Positions 39,380 to 51,816 of a stretch of 64,000 bases of DNA are shown here, piece by piece. Within the stretch, counting starts at the first letter, position 1. Each line of letters starts with the position of its first letter. The translations under genes were made by a program, and so were the position numbers. Origin of the DNA: Acridotheres tristis (taxonomy: Eukaryota > Chordata > Aves > Passeriformes > Sturnidae); the NCBI GenBank assembly GCA_037013685.1, contig CM072886.1, positions 28,527,080 through 28,591,079 on the forward strand, read 5' to 3'. The notes beneath the pieces were generated by a model that was given only the letters and a program-made list of their open reading frames with translations, was not told the DNA's origin and did not search any database.

Positions 39380-42300
39380 ACTTCTGCTTAAATTTCACTG
39401 GGTATGATAGCAAAAACAAAGTGCTTGGTCAGCCAGAATACTGCGTTAGCATGGTAGTGACTGAAAGACAGAAAATACACATTTAATCACCGTTTCAGAT
39501 TGTTAGGCATGTTCTATGTACTGTCATTTATTTGTATGTAAAATAACTCCTCTGAAAATTTGATTTGGAGTTGAAGCCTCACTCAGAGATTTTCAAAAGC
39601 ATAAAAATGTGGCAACCTCACAACCAGCCATTGAAAGCAATGGCAACTTGAAGGGATAGAAGCAATTCTTGCAGAATGTGCTGTAGAGAGCAGACTGCCA
39701 GCAAGGGAGAGCATAGGCAGCATGGAAAGGATGTTTTGTTTTTCATCTGAGAGAGACTGTAACTACCAGGAGAGGCATACAAACTGTGGGCTACAAACAA
39801 GACTTTTCAAAGATTTTTAGAAAAATAGCGAGAGGATGTTTATTCTGGGGCAGAGATGGAGGGAACCCTTCCTGGTATTGCCAGTTAGAGCATTCACCTC
39901 AGTGCTGACAGCAGCAGATCAGGGAAGTGAATATAAGGCAATTGCTCCAATCAGTGCTCTCTCCCCAGTCTGTATGAATTACTATTAATAAAACATGAAA
40001 TGCCTTCAAGAACAGTATGGCCAAGAGCCTAGTGTCAAGTTGAAGCTTGCTCATTCTCAGAAAAGGAGCTGATTTAGAAGAAATGGCATTTTCTAGCAGG
40101 AACACTTTATAGAAGACCTCTCAGCCAGCTTTGTTTTAAACACAACACAGTCTGTAAAAATGGAAGAAGAAATGATCTTATCAGAAGAAGCAAGATCAAA
40201 ATGTCTCTTTTCAAGACTAAATTTAATGGGTGTACTTTAACTGATATCAGCACATTTCAGATTAGATCTGCAGAACTGAACAGTTTTATTCCGTAAAAAT
40301 AAAATAGACAGAAAAAACCCCTTTGGTTTCCACCAGCTTTCAATGATGTTTTCCTTTTCTCTTCAGCTTTGTCCCTTAGTTTCTCTGTTTCTTGTTTTAC
40401 TCTTTTCTGTCAACAGAATGATTTTTTTTTTTTAATGAGAATTTTGTTACTCCATTTATGCAGGGCTTAATTCAGTAACCCAGATTTCATCACTAGCAAC
40501 AAATAAGAAATATATATCTATATCTTGGCAATGCTCTGTCTGGCCAGACATTGTATGGATGGAACTTGGTCGTGTGCATTTACTACTTCTTGGCCTTAAC
40601 TTGTTAAGATCCATTAGATCTATTCTCTGCCAATGCACTACCTCCTCTTCTATCTTCTAAGACTTCTTAGTTATCACTATGGTAAATACTGCTGACTTTG
40701 TGATTAAAATCTGACAGAGACTTGTGAAGACATGTTGGTTTTATCTACGTCAGGAAAAATGACAGGGAGCACCAAGTCAAGAAACAAGGTCCCATTAGGG
40801 ACTGAATCCACACAGCTGGCCTGAGCTTGATCATGCTTAGAGATCAAAAGTAGATAAAGAATCTGCCTGTTGGCACAAGAACGGGCCCAGATGCTTGGAT
40901 CAAGAGAGAATGGGCACCAGGGGTTGAAGCAGTCTATGTGGAGATGGTTTATAGTAGCTGTTGAGAAAAAAGATAAGATTTCAACTTCTGCTTGGTATGA
41001 ATTAGACAAAAAAATGCTGTCGAAAAAGATCTGGAATCCTACAACTTGCTTTGATTTTTGTTTTCTTTTGTCATGTGAATACTTCTTAGCTGTCAAGTAT
41101 AATTTAATTTTCCTCTAGGAGGCAGATTTTATTTTATCAGAACCAGTTAATATTTTCTGTAATTTTTGCACAATGCAAAATATCATATAATGATGGCAGC
41201 TGAACCAATTTTTCAGAGTTGGAGAAGCTATACAAAAGTAAATCCTCATGTTTCATTTTTATTGTACAATCCTCTGTTAGCTTTACTCATGAGATTCAGT
41301 CCCAAAAGTGCCAAATCCTAACCTCATTTAGAACCATGTAATTCACATGAAATAAATAGCAATACCGTAACTTGAAAGCCTTGCTCATTTTGTCAGAAAA
41401 CCAGTTTCGAAACTTATGATTTACATAGTTACCTTATTTCAATGCCTTATTTCAGTGCCTTCCTATGCCGTTAGATTTGTTGCATTTCAAAGAAGAAACA
41501 TAATGTAAGAGTGACTCTGTATCTTCCACTGTCTCCAAAAATGTGAAAAGATCATGGAGAAAGTACAACACACTTATAAGACACTTCTTCACATGCAATT
41601 ACAAAATATGTGTTTAGCAAGTTTGGACTTGCATGCTCTGTGTAGTAAAACTTGGTAATGTGCTAAAAATGTTTGGGACTGTGCCTCTTTTGTCAGTCTC
41701 ATTTGGGGGATGCTAATGGTAGGATGGGGTCAGAAGGGGAGAAGCTTCCTCCCATCTACTTATCTTTACAGCTCTGCAGGGATATGGAGCTGCTGAGAGG
41801 TGTAAACTGTATGGAACAAATGCATTATTCATTATAGATCTGGCAGGGAATATACTGGAGATTTGCAGGTTTTGGCCATAGATTTCAAATGACACCCAGA
41901 TACCAGCTTGAGTAGTTATTTTTTTAGTTTATTCTTCTATGGGAAATTATTTGTGTCAAAAGTATCCAAGACATGAATAAACCCACTTTTTTTTTACATA
42001 CTGTCAAATTTTGCCTGATCCTAACAGCACAGATACACAAGTATTATCTCCATTCCCTCATATCCATATGGAGACTTTAGTCACCCTACTGGTCTTAATG
42101 CTTACCTAGCACGGAAAGCTGTGAGACTTGTGACACCAGCTGCTCGAGTGCCTCAAGCTGATAGTCATCTCCTTCTCTGCTCACAGGCCCTCATGGCAAT
42201 ATCTGAGCTCTAAATACACTCCTCAGAGGACTAAACAGTGCTTGTTTTTCCCGTTTCCACTTTGGCAGCTGACGAGAGAAATCTGAACTAACCTACTGCT

Positions 42301-45206
42301 TCCAGTTCCCTGCCAGATGCTTGATGTATAGAGGATGGAAAATCTGTTTTATGAAAGGCCATGGGATTTCAACTTTTTTTGGTTACAGATTAGAACAGAT
42401 GCTCCAAAATTTGAAATTCCTCATGTGGTGGAGGCAAGGGAAGTCAATAAATAAGTAAAAGATAGTTTCCATTACAGTGTGCAATATGGGTAATTACCTC
42501 CTACTTAGGCAAAAAAGTGTTTAATGTCAAACATTTAATCTTGTAATTGTAGAGCATTCATTTTGACATTTTTCAGGATCTGTTTCTATTTTGGTGAAAG
42601 AAATTATGGTTAGAGTGGTCATGATTACAGGAAGCAGTTCTCTTTTGCCAAATGGCTCCTTCAAAGCTTTCTTAATGAGTTCTAGTTATGTCACTTGGTA
42701 GTCTTGTCTTTGCCCTAGGCAGGAGGGAATAAACTGTGGCTCAATATAGCACAACAATGAAAGTGTACAAAATGCCCATAAAGCTGCTTCAGAGTCATTA
42801 CAGCAGTAACAGAGAGAAAACCCTCTGCTCTTCACCCAAATGCGTGAAAAGGCCTCCCTACTCTGACAAAAAAGACACAGACACCTGGTTCTGTTCTCTC
42901 TTTGAAGTGCCATAATTAGAAATGATCTGAAACAAGAAAGTAAGAGAATCTGAAACAAGAAAATTCTGAATCTAGTGAAAAATAATATCAGTTTCTTTCT
43001 GTGGAAACCAGAAATACTTCTTTGGTTTTCTCTGGAAGTAACACCAACCATTGCTCAAAGGCTTTCTCTAGTCCAAATGAAAGCTTTTTGATATTTTTAT
43101 CATTAATTTTAAGAGCTACAGTCAAAATGTGAAAGATGTTTACTTTCAGGTTGAACTAGAATGACTCTTAGAGGGTTTAATTGGTGGTAACTTGTGCTGC
43201 AAACTCTTACTTGAAAGAGTGTTTATAAATATCCCACTTAATGTAAAAAAACCGGTATGAGTGATGATAGAAATCTGTCTGGCAAAAAAAAATGCTATCT
43301 GCCAGCAAGTACAGATTCTCAGTACAACTGCAATGTGTGTCCAGCTGTGTTAAAAGTCTATATATTAAAATGTTATAAATTACCACTCAGAATTGTTTGA
43401 TTCAGAAGTAGCCTGCTGAGTCAACTGCTACTGAAGCTCCTTTAAACTTGTTTCTCAAGGCACTGATTTTATCTCCTAATAAAAGGACAACACCAATACC
43501 TAGGGTGAAAGTGTCATCAAAAGAGCACTTGCAGCTGATCCATAAACAGTCTAATATGACTTCAACTGAGAAATTTGAACTTTCCCATACATTGACAAGT
43601 CTGCCTACTAGAGTGTAGAGCTATAATTTCCTACTAGAGGTATGCCTCCAGAAGAATTTAATTATATTCTGGTTTATTTACTTCTAGCTTTCTCCCACAC
43701 ATATATAAATATATGTACATATCTATACATAAATGAAAGAGGAGTTAACACTAACTGAAATGTATCTGCAACGTCTGTCAGCAACTATAACAAGAGTTAA
43801 CTACAACTGAATACCAAAAAAGAATGAAAAATTTTCTCATGGCAAGCAGCACTTTTTCAGGATATTTGATAAGCAATATTATGCACTATAAACCACAGTC
43901 AAACAGAAACAATCGGTTTGATGACATATACCACATCTGGATCATAGGCAACTTGACAGTGTTTTTGCCTTGAGCCATAGCCATGTCAGCTTTAATGTGA
44001 CATTTAGCATATTTAACCATGAACATATGACACATCTTTAGAAATCCTTATTGTCTAAATAGCTTATTTTTACATACATAATTGTCAACAACAGTAAATA
44101 AAATTCAGTGTGAAGTGACATTTCATAAGACCTTATCAGTTTTGTCCTGTGGCATTAGTCTAGCCCATGCTACAGAACATGAGGCATATCCTAGATGGTA
44201 TTTCTGAAATCTTGCACATTGACATTATCTTTAATATTCAGTGTTAGCTCTAACAAGGAATGTGAACTTTCCCTGAAATTTCTGTCCTTTCTTTTCCTTT
44301 GTATTTTCCAGTCCTTTGGACAGTGACTTACTGTGCAAAATCCCTGTGACTACCATAACTTGTGGCCAAGAGCAGGGGGTCATGGCTTGGAAAAAATCAG
44401 TAACTGTGTACAATATCATTGTAACATGTGGGAGTAGCTGGAGAATATATCTGGTGATGCTTAAATCTCTACCTCTGGAGTCCACAGTTTGACATAAACC
44501 ACTTTTTAAGTTGATTAATTCATTTCATTCCAAGACTCAACTAGGTTCTCTGGAGAGATTAGAAAATGCTATTTTTTTCCGTTTGTGGTGACATTGGTTC
44601 TATATTTAAGACACAATATGAAGTTTCCAAAGTATTAAACCTTGAAATGTGCTGATAAAAGATGTGCTACTCTGCAGACTTTATTGTTATGGAGACTAAA
44701 ATTCTTGCCTGTCCCTATGTGATAGAATAGCAGGATAACGTGCATGGCAGTAGCAGTAGCAGCTGATAGAAGTGTTAACATACTGATATTGTCAAGATTG
44801 TCTCTGTGTCATGCTTTGTGTGGCTTGGAACTTCATCTTTCTATAAATCCACTGGTTAAAATACCTTAAACACACACAATTTCATACAGAATTATTTGTC
44901 TGATATCCTGCCAAAACTTCATCTGCTGTTACAGAAACTTCTTTTTTCATTTAGTCACCGGAAGTTTTGTTAGATTTCTTCCTCCATATGAAATAAGAGA
45001 TCTTATCATCGATGACCAGCTGATGACCCCTTTGTTCACAGGCTTTAGTTTGCTCTTTGCTGTTCCTCATCTTTAGATCAGCAGAGCCTCTGGAGTCCAG
45101 CTTCACAAAGAAGACAAAAAAGTGTTAATTATTAGTTATTCACATTTGTAAATTAATATCTGCATTCTGCCTTCTCCTCAAGCTTGTTTATATATATGAA
45201 ATGGAT
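39380..45206. other. Unique noncoding stretch
   Basis: No supported gene. The 130-codon minus frame (40704-41096) and the 121-codon minus frame (42686-43051) were examined and show no motif or signal peptide I can recognise. AT-rich self-complementary sequence (ACATATAT/ATATATGT) occurs near 43700. Nothing else is named. Confidence 0.5.
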
Positions 45207-46263
45207 TAGGAATTTGTTGGATGGTCACATCCAAAGAGTAATGATCAAAGGCTCAGAGTGCCAGTGGGCATCAGTGATGAGTGGTGTCCCCTGAAGGATC
45301 TGTACTGGGACCAGTGTTATCTCCAGTAATGACATAGACAGAGGGATTGAGTGCAACCTCAGCAAATTGCAGATGATGCCAAGCTGGGTGGTGCTGTTGA
45401 CACACCTGAAGGATGGGAGGCCATCCAGAAGGACCTAGAGAAGGACCAGGCTTGAGAAGTGGGCACATTGGAATTTTACATGGTTTAACAAGACCAAATG
45501 CAAGGTGCTGCACCTGGGCTGGGGCAACATTTGTTATTAACACAGGCTGGAGGATGAATGGATGAAAAGCAGCCCTGAGGAGAAGGACTTGGGGTGCTGG
45601 TGGATGAGAGGCTGGACTTGACCCATCAATGTGCACTCACAGCCCAGAATGCCAAACGTGTGCTGGGCTGCATCCCAAGCAGCGTGGCCAGCAGGGCCAG
45701 GGAGGGGATTCTGCCCCTCTGCTCTGCTCTGCTGAGACCCCACCTGCAGGGCTGCATCCAGCTCTGGGGTACCAGCACAGGGAGGACAGGGACCTGTTGG
45801 AGAGATTCCAGAGGAGAGACACAAGCTGAAAGGGATGGAGCACCTCTCCAGAGAGAATGGCTCTCTGGAGATTGCTGAGAGAATTGGGATTATTCAGCCT
45901 GGGAAAGAGAAGGTTTTAGGGTGACCTAACTGGGGCCTTCCAGTACCTGAAAGGAACTTACAGTAAAGATGGCAAAAGGCTATTTAAAATGGCTTGTGAT
46001 GACAGGAAAAGGGGGAACGGCTTCAAATTGAGAGTAAGTTGAGATTATTAGTAAAAAAAATTTCTTTATTGTGAGAGTGGTGAGGCAGTGTAACCAGTTA
46101 CCCAGAGAAGCCGTGGATGCCCCATCCCTGGCAGTGTTCTAGGCCAGGCTGGACAGGGCTTTGAGCAACCTGGTCTACTTGAAGGTGTCACTGCCTATGC
46201 CAGGGGACTTGGAACTAGATGATTTTCAAGGTCTATCATAAACCATTCTTTGATTCTATGATA
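45207..46263 (+). mobile_element. CR1 LINE, 5'-truncated copy 2 (RT remnant plus 3' tail)
   Basis: This is a forward-oriented CR1 3' fragment from a different subfamily than copy 1. It starts within the RT domain, with a GVPQG-equivalent near 45285-45297. The catalytic block reads A-D-D-A-K at 45369-45383. A base is lost in the preceding phenylalanine codon, so the frame is broken. The next blocks are recognisable in shifting frames: 'KCKVLHLG'-like near 45500, 'CALTAQNAKRVLGCIPSSVASRAREGIL' near 45630-45710, and 'LLERFQR' near 45800. The tail region reads GAACTAGATGATTTTCAAGGTC and ends TTGATTCTATGATA, matching the CR1 terminal octamers. It is inactive. The 95-121 codon minus-strand frames are antisense shadows. 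Confidence 0.95.
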
Positions 46264-48135
46264 TAGATCTTTGGAATAAATTCTGTAATCTGTATCTTTC
46301 TAAGTAGTTTTGACCAGTAGTTCTAAGCTTTTTGAAAGAGCAAAGCTAAAACGTGCCAAAAGGGCTGTGGAAGAGGCAAGGCTTGATGATCATGATAACA
46401 TATTCTGACCTGATGAAAAGGGTAGAATACAGAGAAAACAATTCTGCTAAGTAAGTCCATTTCCTCTGTTATTTTTGAACCTGATGACCAGGTAATGTGG
46501 TACACTTCAATTTTACAAACACTATATAAACACTATTGCTTAAAAAGTATCTGATACATTTTACAGTTTCTAAAGTGTTCTGAGGTTTGATTTATTTATT
46601 TATTTGGTTTATTAATGAAATACATAGTTAAATTTTGAAAAATTAAAAAAAAAAGTGAAAGTTTTCCAGGCAGAGCTTTGTGCTAAAACTGAATTTAAGT
46701 AAAAAGTAAAAAGAACTGAGATTTCTTATATGGTTTGATGTTTTTAACATGTCTATGTTAAGAGAACCAAGTGTGGAAAATCAGATCTACCTGATATAAC
46801 AGGGTAAAAAAAAGCAAGCTTTAATCTTTTACACAAGAATGTACAAGTTTCCAAACTGTCATCTAAAGGCAATTTTTTTGTTCCATTATATATATTACCT
46901 ATAAATATGATAACTGATGCACCACTTTCTGTTTTCTTCATTGAGATTTAATGGGTGTTTCTTTATGAAAGATTTCATGATAAAATTGGGAACTTTTTCA
47001 GTGTGCTAAGAGACATCTGTGAGATGATCAGGACTTTGCAAGATATCTGCTAAAGCAAGAGGAAGCTTCAGTCATGAATGGTTAGCAAAATAAAGTTGGG
47101 ATAAATGATTCCTCCAACCACATCCATATATTATAAAAAAAATAAAAGAAGAATTGAAAATTTATGGCTAGATCAAAAGGTCAAAAACTGACTAAGTCAA
47201 TCATTTTCAAAAAGGATGAAAGGATTTAAATCTTTTGCAAGAATAAAAATCGATGGACTAGAAGGAGACTCAAAGGACATGCTTATATGGCAGAAGACAC
47301 TTTTGACAGTTAGACCATTTGAGATCAAAGGAGGTTTATGTGGGATGGAGAAAAAAGAGAGATGTAAGCAAAGTCATGCAGTCCGATTTGAAACCGAGGA
47401 GGCCAGCAGATGCTCAGGAGCAGTTATCCACAGGAAGGGTAACAGCATGGAGCTTGGGACCCGATGTGCCTCGGTTACTGTCCCGCCATCCACGCTGGGG
47501 CTGCCTCCAGCTCACGGGTACACAGAGTCTAACCCAGCAGGAAAAGAGTTCCAAAGCTGCAATCTGAAGAAAGGAAAATTTGGCTCACTGATCTTCCCAT
47601 CCCCACAGCACTGTGCTTCATTTCTCCAGGTTTACAGCGAGGATAATGATGTTTGCACAGCAGCATAAATAAAAGGACAGAAATGGTACTTGCTGAGTGT
47701 CTCTGCCACAGTATACAGCAAAAGGCCCGCAAGGAAGCATTTGGCTTTGTGTTGTATGTGTGGTCTCTGTCTTAGTTTGCACGAATGTGTGAGGGTTTTG
47801 TTATACATCCTTTATTTTCTACTTTTTAACTAATGATAGAACTTAAGCTTATATTAATAACTTATCTATATCCTTTATTAATGTGTTTCAGGTATGTTCA
47901 TTAGTTTGCTTTGTTCTGCTTTCCCAAGAACATTTGTGTTCCCATCTGGAAGTATATGCTCATGAAAGCACATGAAAGCAATAAAGCAATTTACTTTTTA
48001 GAATTAACTTGCTTTATTGCATCATCTCTGTGTGTAGTATGTCTCCATAATTATATTAATAAATTTTAAACGGTTGATCTTATCAAGCTAAAACAAATTA
48101 ATATAAACAGTCAAACAGCAGAATTCAAAAGTGGA
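46264..48135. other. Unique stretch with one unrecognised 150-codon open frame
   Basis: A forward frame of 150 codons (47216-47668) is the longest here outside simple repeats. It begins lysine-rich and then passes a GC-richer, CpG-containing segment (47370-47560). I see no domain, signal peptide or membrane segment, and an 82-codon frame overlaps it in another phase. I do not call it a gene. The rest is unremarkable AT-rich DNA. Confidence 0.35.
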
Positions 48136-48192
48136 TTAATTTAATGTAAATTTAAATTAATTTTAATTAAAATTAAATTAATGTAAATTTCA
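48136..48192. repeat. AT-only inverted/direct repeat cluster
   Basis: Two TTAATGTAAATTT copies flank a near-palindromic AT block whose centre, ATTTTAATTAAAAT, is a perfect palindrome. It could extrude or act as an AT-hook or matrix-attachment type sequence. No function is shown. Confidence 0.75.
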
Positions 48193-49262
48193 GGTTTGAG
48201 ATATTTTGTCACCCTTGTTTAGCCTTAGGTTGTATTTAAATTAGTAAATCATTCTTTACAAGTGACTTTTTTATATCTGTCTTTTAGTAAAGGATTGATA
48301 ATTTCTTTGAATATTCATGCTCTTGTAAACTGAGAGAGCTTAATATTTTTTTATCAAAGATTTTCTTTTCATTGAATACTAAGACTTGCTGAAAAATTAT
48401 TTTTCTACCAGGAAGGCTTTCTAACAAAAATATTAAGTTTTCTGTAAGACCTGATAGAAATACATTTTATGGGATAAAATGATTTTACAGGAAATATTCT
48501 TAAGTGCAAGCAGTAACATGACCAGTTTCAATAATGAAACAGTTTTTTCAAAACAGAGACTTGGACCTGGAGGAAAGTACGGCGGATAATTTTTAATTTA
48601 TTTAAGTTGTTGTAGTTATAAATAAGCACAAAATATCTATGAAGGTATTTTTTTATTTTCTCACATTAGTAATTTTTTTCGGTATCCATCACGTTTTGTT
48701 GCAACATGTCTATAACTTCTCGTTTTTATGGACAGGCATTATGGAGAATACTCTCATGAGGTCAATTTCCGGTTAAAATGACAAAAGAAATATCTTTCAA
48801 CATACCTACCAAGTATTAGTCATTGAGCTGCATAAAACTGTACAAGCCCACACTCTGGCAGTAGTAAAGAATGAGGAAATTAAATGTTAAGAAAATTCCC
48901 AAACCTTAGTATAAGAAAACATTCGTGTCTTAGTTTGATTCCTGTAATCTCTCCACATCTCCCTTCTTTGCTGAAAATCACACCACAAGTTTTTTTTTTT
49001 ACTCTTAAGCTTCTCTGGCACTACAGCTCGCTGTCTCTGAAGACCATCTCATTGACTGACTGGCTTTTACCACATAAAAGTCCTTTCCCAAATTATTTGG
49101 CTTTAGGAAGGGTCTAATTACCGTAATTTCCTACTTTTTCATCTTCTTTTCATCTTCTGTTGTGAACAGAATATTGTAACCTGCCAAGGGTAAACCGGAG
49201 CAAATAAAGTATTAATAAACAAGTGAGCATTAATAAATTTAATTTATAAATTAATAAATTTC
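48193..49262. other. Unique AT-rich stretch ending in ATTAATAAA units
   Basis: No gene is visible. The right end (49208-49262) contains several ATTAATAAA/TTAATAAATT repeats in imperfect tandem, immediately before a GC-richer segment. Confidence 0.5.
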
Positions 49263-49500
49263 AGGCTGTTTGCAGAGAGGAGCACAGCAAGCCTGAATTC
49301 TGCAGAGGGTGAGAGGGGCAGTGATGGCCTCTTAGAGTTCAGCTCCACTCCTCTGGTGTCATCCCCTGAGACACAGCACAGTGCCCCTGGCCCAAAGCCC
49401 CCAGCCATGAGCCAGGGGCTTCATGGACATCAGTGTGCAGCAGCTATAATTCATTTCTGACACATGGGAACACGCCACAAAAGGAAGCTGTTTGAGAAGA
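49263..49500. other. GC-richer insert-like segment with a stable hairpin
   Basis: It begins abruptly after AT-only repeat units and returns to AT-rich DNA after about 240 bp. It holds a perfect 9-bp GC-rich inverted repeat, GCCCCTGGC (49383-49391) and GCCAGGGGC (49411-49419), with a 19-base loop. No coding frame. It might be a fragment of an LTR or other transposon that I cannot name, or a regulatory element. Confidence 0.35.
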
Positions 49501-50217
49501 ATGGGGTGTAATCAGTTTTAAATCAGTCTGAATCTGTTACAAGTGGAAAGTGTTATTCAGACTGATGTAATCTCCCTCATTACATAGAAGCACATCCCTG
49601 CCTACTTTGGGATGTTATTTTGTCTGTTCTGTCCCTCTGTGTAACCTCTGTGGAAATAGTAGAGAAATCAGACAATATTCTGTGTTCAAAGAACTATATG
49701 CATAAATACAAATATACCCATGTGGTTTTTATGCCTAGCACTACACATTTGTGGAATATTTCATACATTTACTTCACAACAAGATTGGAGCTGTTTTCAC
49801 TGCTTTCTGATGTTTCTCACCTTTACATTAGTTAAATGCAAAACAACTCTGAGTCTCTGTATTTTATATCCTTCCCCATTACGTTTGTTTGCATTCACAT
49901 GATGCAGCCATCAAAATTCGGCTGATAATTGCCTACTTAACCTTAGTTTCAGATCTATAACTTTACATTATGGGGATAACATCAAGGAAATTAAGTAATT
50001 TTGTTATTTCCTTTGTGTAATTGAGTTTGTCTGCACTATAGCTGAACCAGAATCCAAACTTGAGTAGAGAAGACTAATCTATGCTCGCAGATTTAGTATT
50101 AGACAGAATGTTTTTTGGACCATAAATTAATTTTATACCAAGAATACTGGGTAGAATGATGTTCCTTACCCCTCTGAGCAAGGAAGCTTCCACGATTTTT
50201 TCTTCTATGGATCTTTG

Positions 50218-50628
50218 AGGTGCTGAAGCATGCCCAGAGAAAGGCAACGAAGCTGGTGAAGCTTCTAGAGCACAAGTCTGACCAGAAGCAGCTTAGGCTC
50301 AGGGCAGACCTTATCACTTTCTACAGCTGCCTGAAAGGAGGTTGCAGAGAGGTGAGGATGAGTCTCTCCTTCCAGATAAGAAGTGACAGGACAAGAAGAA
50401 ATGGTCTCAAGGTGCACCAGGGGTGGCTTAGATTGGATATCAGGAAAAATTTCTTCACAGGAAGGGTTATCAGGCACTGGAACAGACTGCCCAAGGGAAG
50501 TGGTTGAGTTGCCATATCTGGAGATATTTAAAGATGTGTAGATGTGGCATATTGGCAGTGCTGGGTTAATAGCTGGCCTCGGTATTAGAGATCCTTTCTA
50601 GCTTAAATGATTTTATGACTCTATGATC
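50218..50628 (+). mobile_element. CR1 LINE, short 5'-truncated copy 3
   Basis: A 411-bp CR1 3' end in forward orientation. A sense frame from 50220 still reads HAQRKATKLVKLLEH, the CR1 '[12 protein letters not shown]' block. Near 50290 the usual stretch encoding the '[13 protein letters not shown]' part is missing, so CAGAAGCAGCT joins directly to TAGGCTCAGGG. This is an internal deletion of roughly 45 bp relative to the family. A LITFYSCLKGGC block and the downstream 'RVIRHWNRLPKGSG' block follow. The end is GATTTTATGACTCTATGAT. The deletion and stops make it non-functional. Confidence 0.93.
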
Positions 50629-50738
50629 TTCAAACATCCACATGGTTTTAGAAAGCAAAAATTATTGTTTCATATTAGACACGTTAGAAAATATTCCTGG
50701 ACTAATGGCCATTAGATTTGAAATGGAATAGCTTGGAT

Positions 50739-50960
50739 CAGTGATGGCAAACCTTTTCAGCATCTGTTGCCAAATTTTCTTCAAAAAGCACTGCAGCTCA
50801 CTTCCAGTAATGCCCACCCAAATCTGTCAGTGCAAAACTTGGCATTGGTACAAACACTTTGTGATCATTGGCTTAGACAATGGAAAAGCCCTTTGTAATT
50901 TGAGCTGCCTGTTGAATGTGTGTGCTATACAATACTGCTACCCAGGCTGCCATCATCCTT
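50739..50960 (+). mobile_element. Possible hAT-Charlie-type DNA transposon relic
   Basis: The segment opens with CAGTGATGGCAAACCTTTT, very close to the terminal inverted repeat of Charlie-type hAT elements known from amniotes (CAGTGATGGCGAACC). A weak candidate for the opposite terminus (GCTGCCATCATCC) occurs near 50946-50960, but it matches poorly and no convincing 8-bp target duplication is visible. The 152-codon forward frame at 50741-51199 crosses this element and runs into the AT microsatellite. I see no transposase motif, so I regard it as chance. Confidence 0.35.
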
Positions 50961-51143
50961 CTAAAGGATTATTTTGCTTTCAAAAATGTTACACTAACTC
51001 GAAGAATTTAGCTCAAAAGAAATATATGATGTCTACTGCATTTGTTTTTTTCCTGCTTGTAGAGGATAAAAAGCTCTTAAGCTTCACATGGGCATTCTTA
51101 TGTAACTATTCTGTACATCCTATCTTCAGCCCAACAGTTACAC

Positions 51144-51199
51144 TTATATATATAGCTGAATATATATATATATATAAGAATATATATATAAAAATATAG
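51144..51199. repeat. (AT)n microsatellite, interrupted
   Basis: Three TA/AT blocks are separated by GCTGAA and AGA interruptions. Confidence 0.9.
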
Positions 51200-51491
51200 A
51201 CAAAGCTGTACAAGAGCTTGTAAGGAATAATTTTCCATCCATGTACATTTCTTACTGACTCCTGTTAGTCTGAGAATATTTTATGCTTTTAAGCATGTTA
51301 GTTCACATGCATCCCAAAATTAGTTAGTTGACACTCATCCTTAATGAGAACAAGAATTGACTTAGAAGATTTAATTTGCAGACAGTATAGCAAAAGACAC
51401 TTCAATAGCAAGAACGTTACATTGCCTAGAAATAGATCTTTGTAGCTGAGTTCTAATTATTTGTTTATGCATTCTGAGGTCTTGTTTGTCC

Positions 51492-51522
51492 TTTTTGTTT
51501 TGTTTTGTTTTGTTTTGTTTTG
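51492..51522. repeat. (TTTTG)n microsatellite
   Basis: About six units of TTTTG without interruption. Confidence 0.92.
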
Positions 51523-51816
51523 AATGCAGACTTATACTAAGGTTTATTCTGCCTTTCAGTGTTTTCTTAGTGCTTTATGACTTATCTATTTATGCATACT
51601 TGCTACTTTGGTTCCTTGTCCTCTAAGTGTATGCAGTATATTTACATTAGTGTACTGGTTGCATTTTTGACTGCTGAACCATTCACCAAAAAGCAGGATG
51701 TGAATGTAGAGGACACAGATGAAATGCTGTCCTTTTCTCTACAGTGAAAGAAGGGCAAAGTAAAAGGATTGGTCAAAATATGCTCATGAATGTGTGTGAG
51801 AAAGTGAGAAGTGTTG

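Noticed and set aside
45271..45843. Minus-strand frames of 68-121 codons
   Set aside because: They lie antisense to CR1 copy 2 and have no domain of their own.
47216..47668. 150-codon forward frame as a gene
   Set aside because: No motif, no supporting splice or start context, and another overlapping frame. Length alone is not enough in 64 kb of six-frame sequence.
50741..51199. 152-codon forward frame as a gene
   Set aside because: It begins inside a probable DNA-transposon end and finishes in an AT microsatellite (IYIYK-type tail). No domain.
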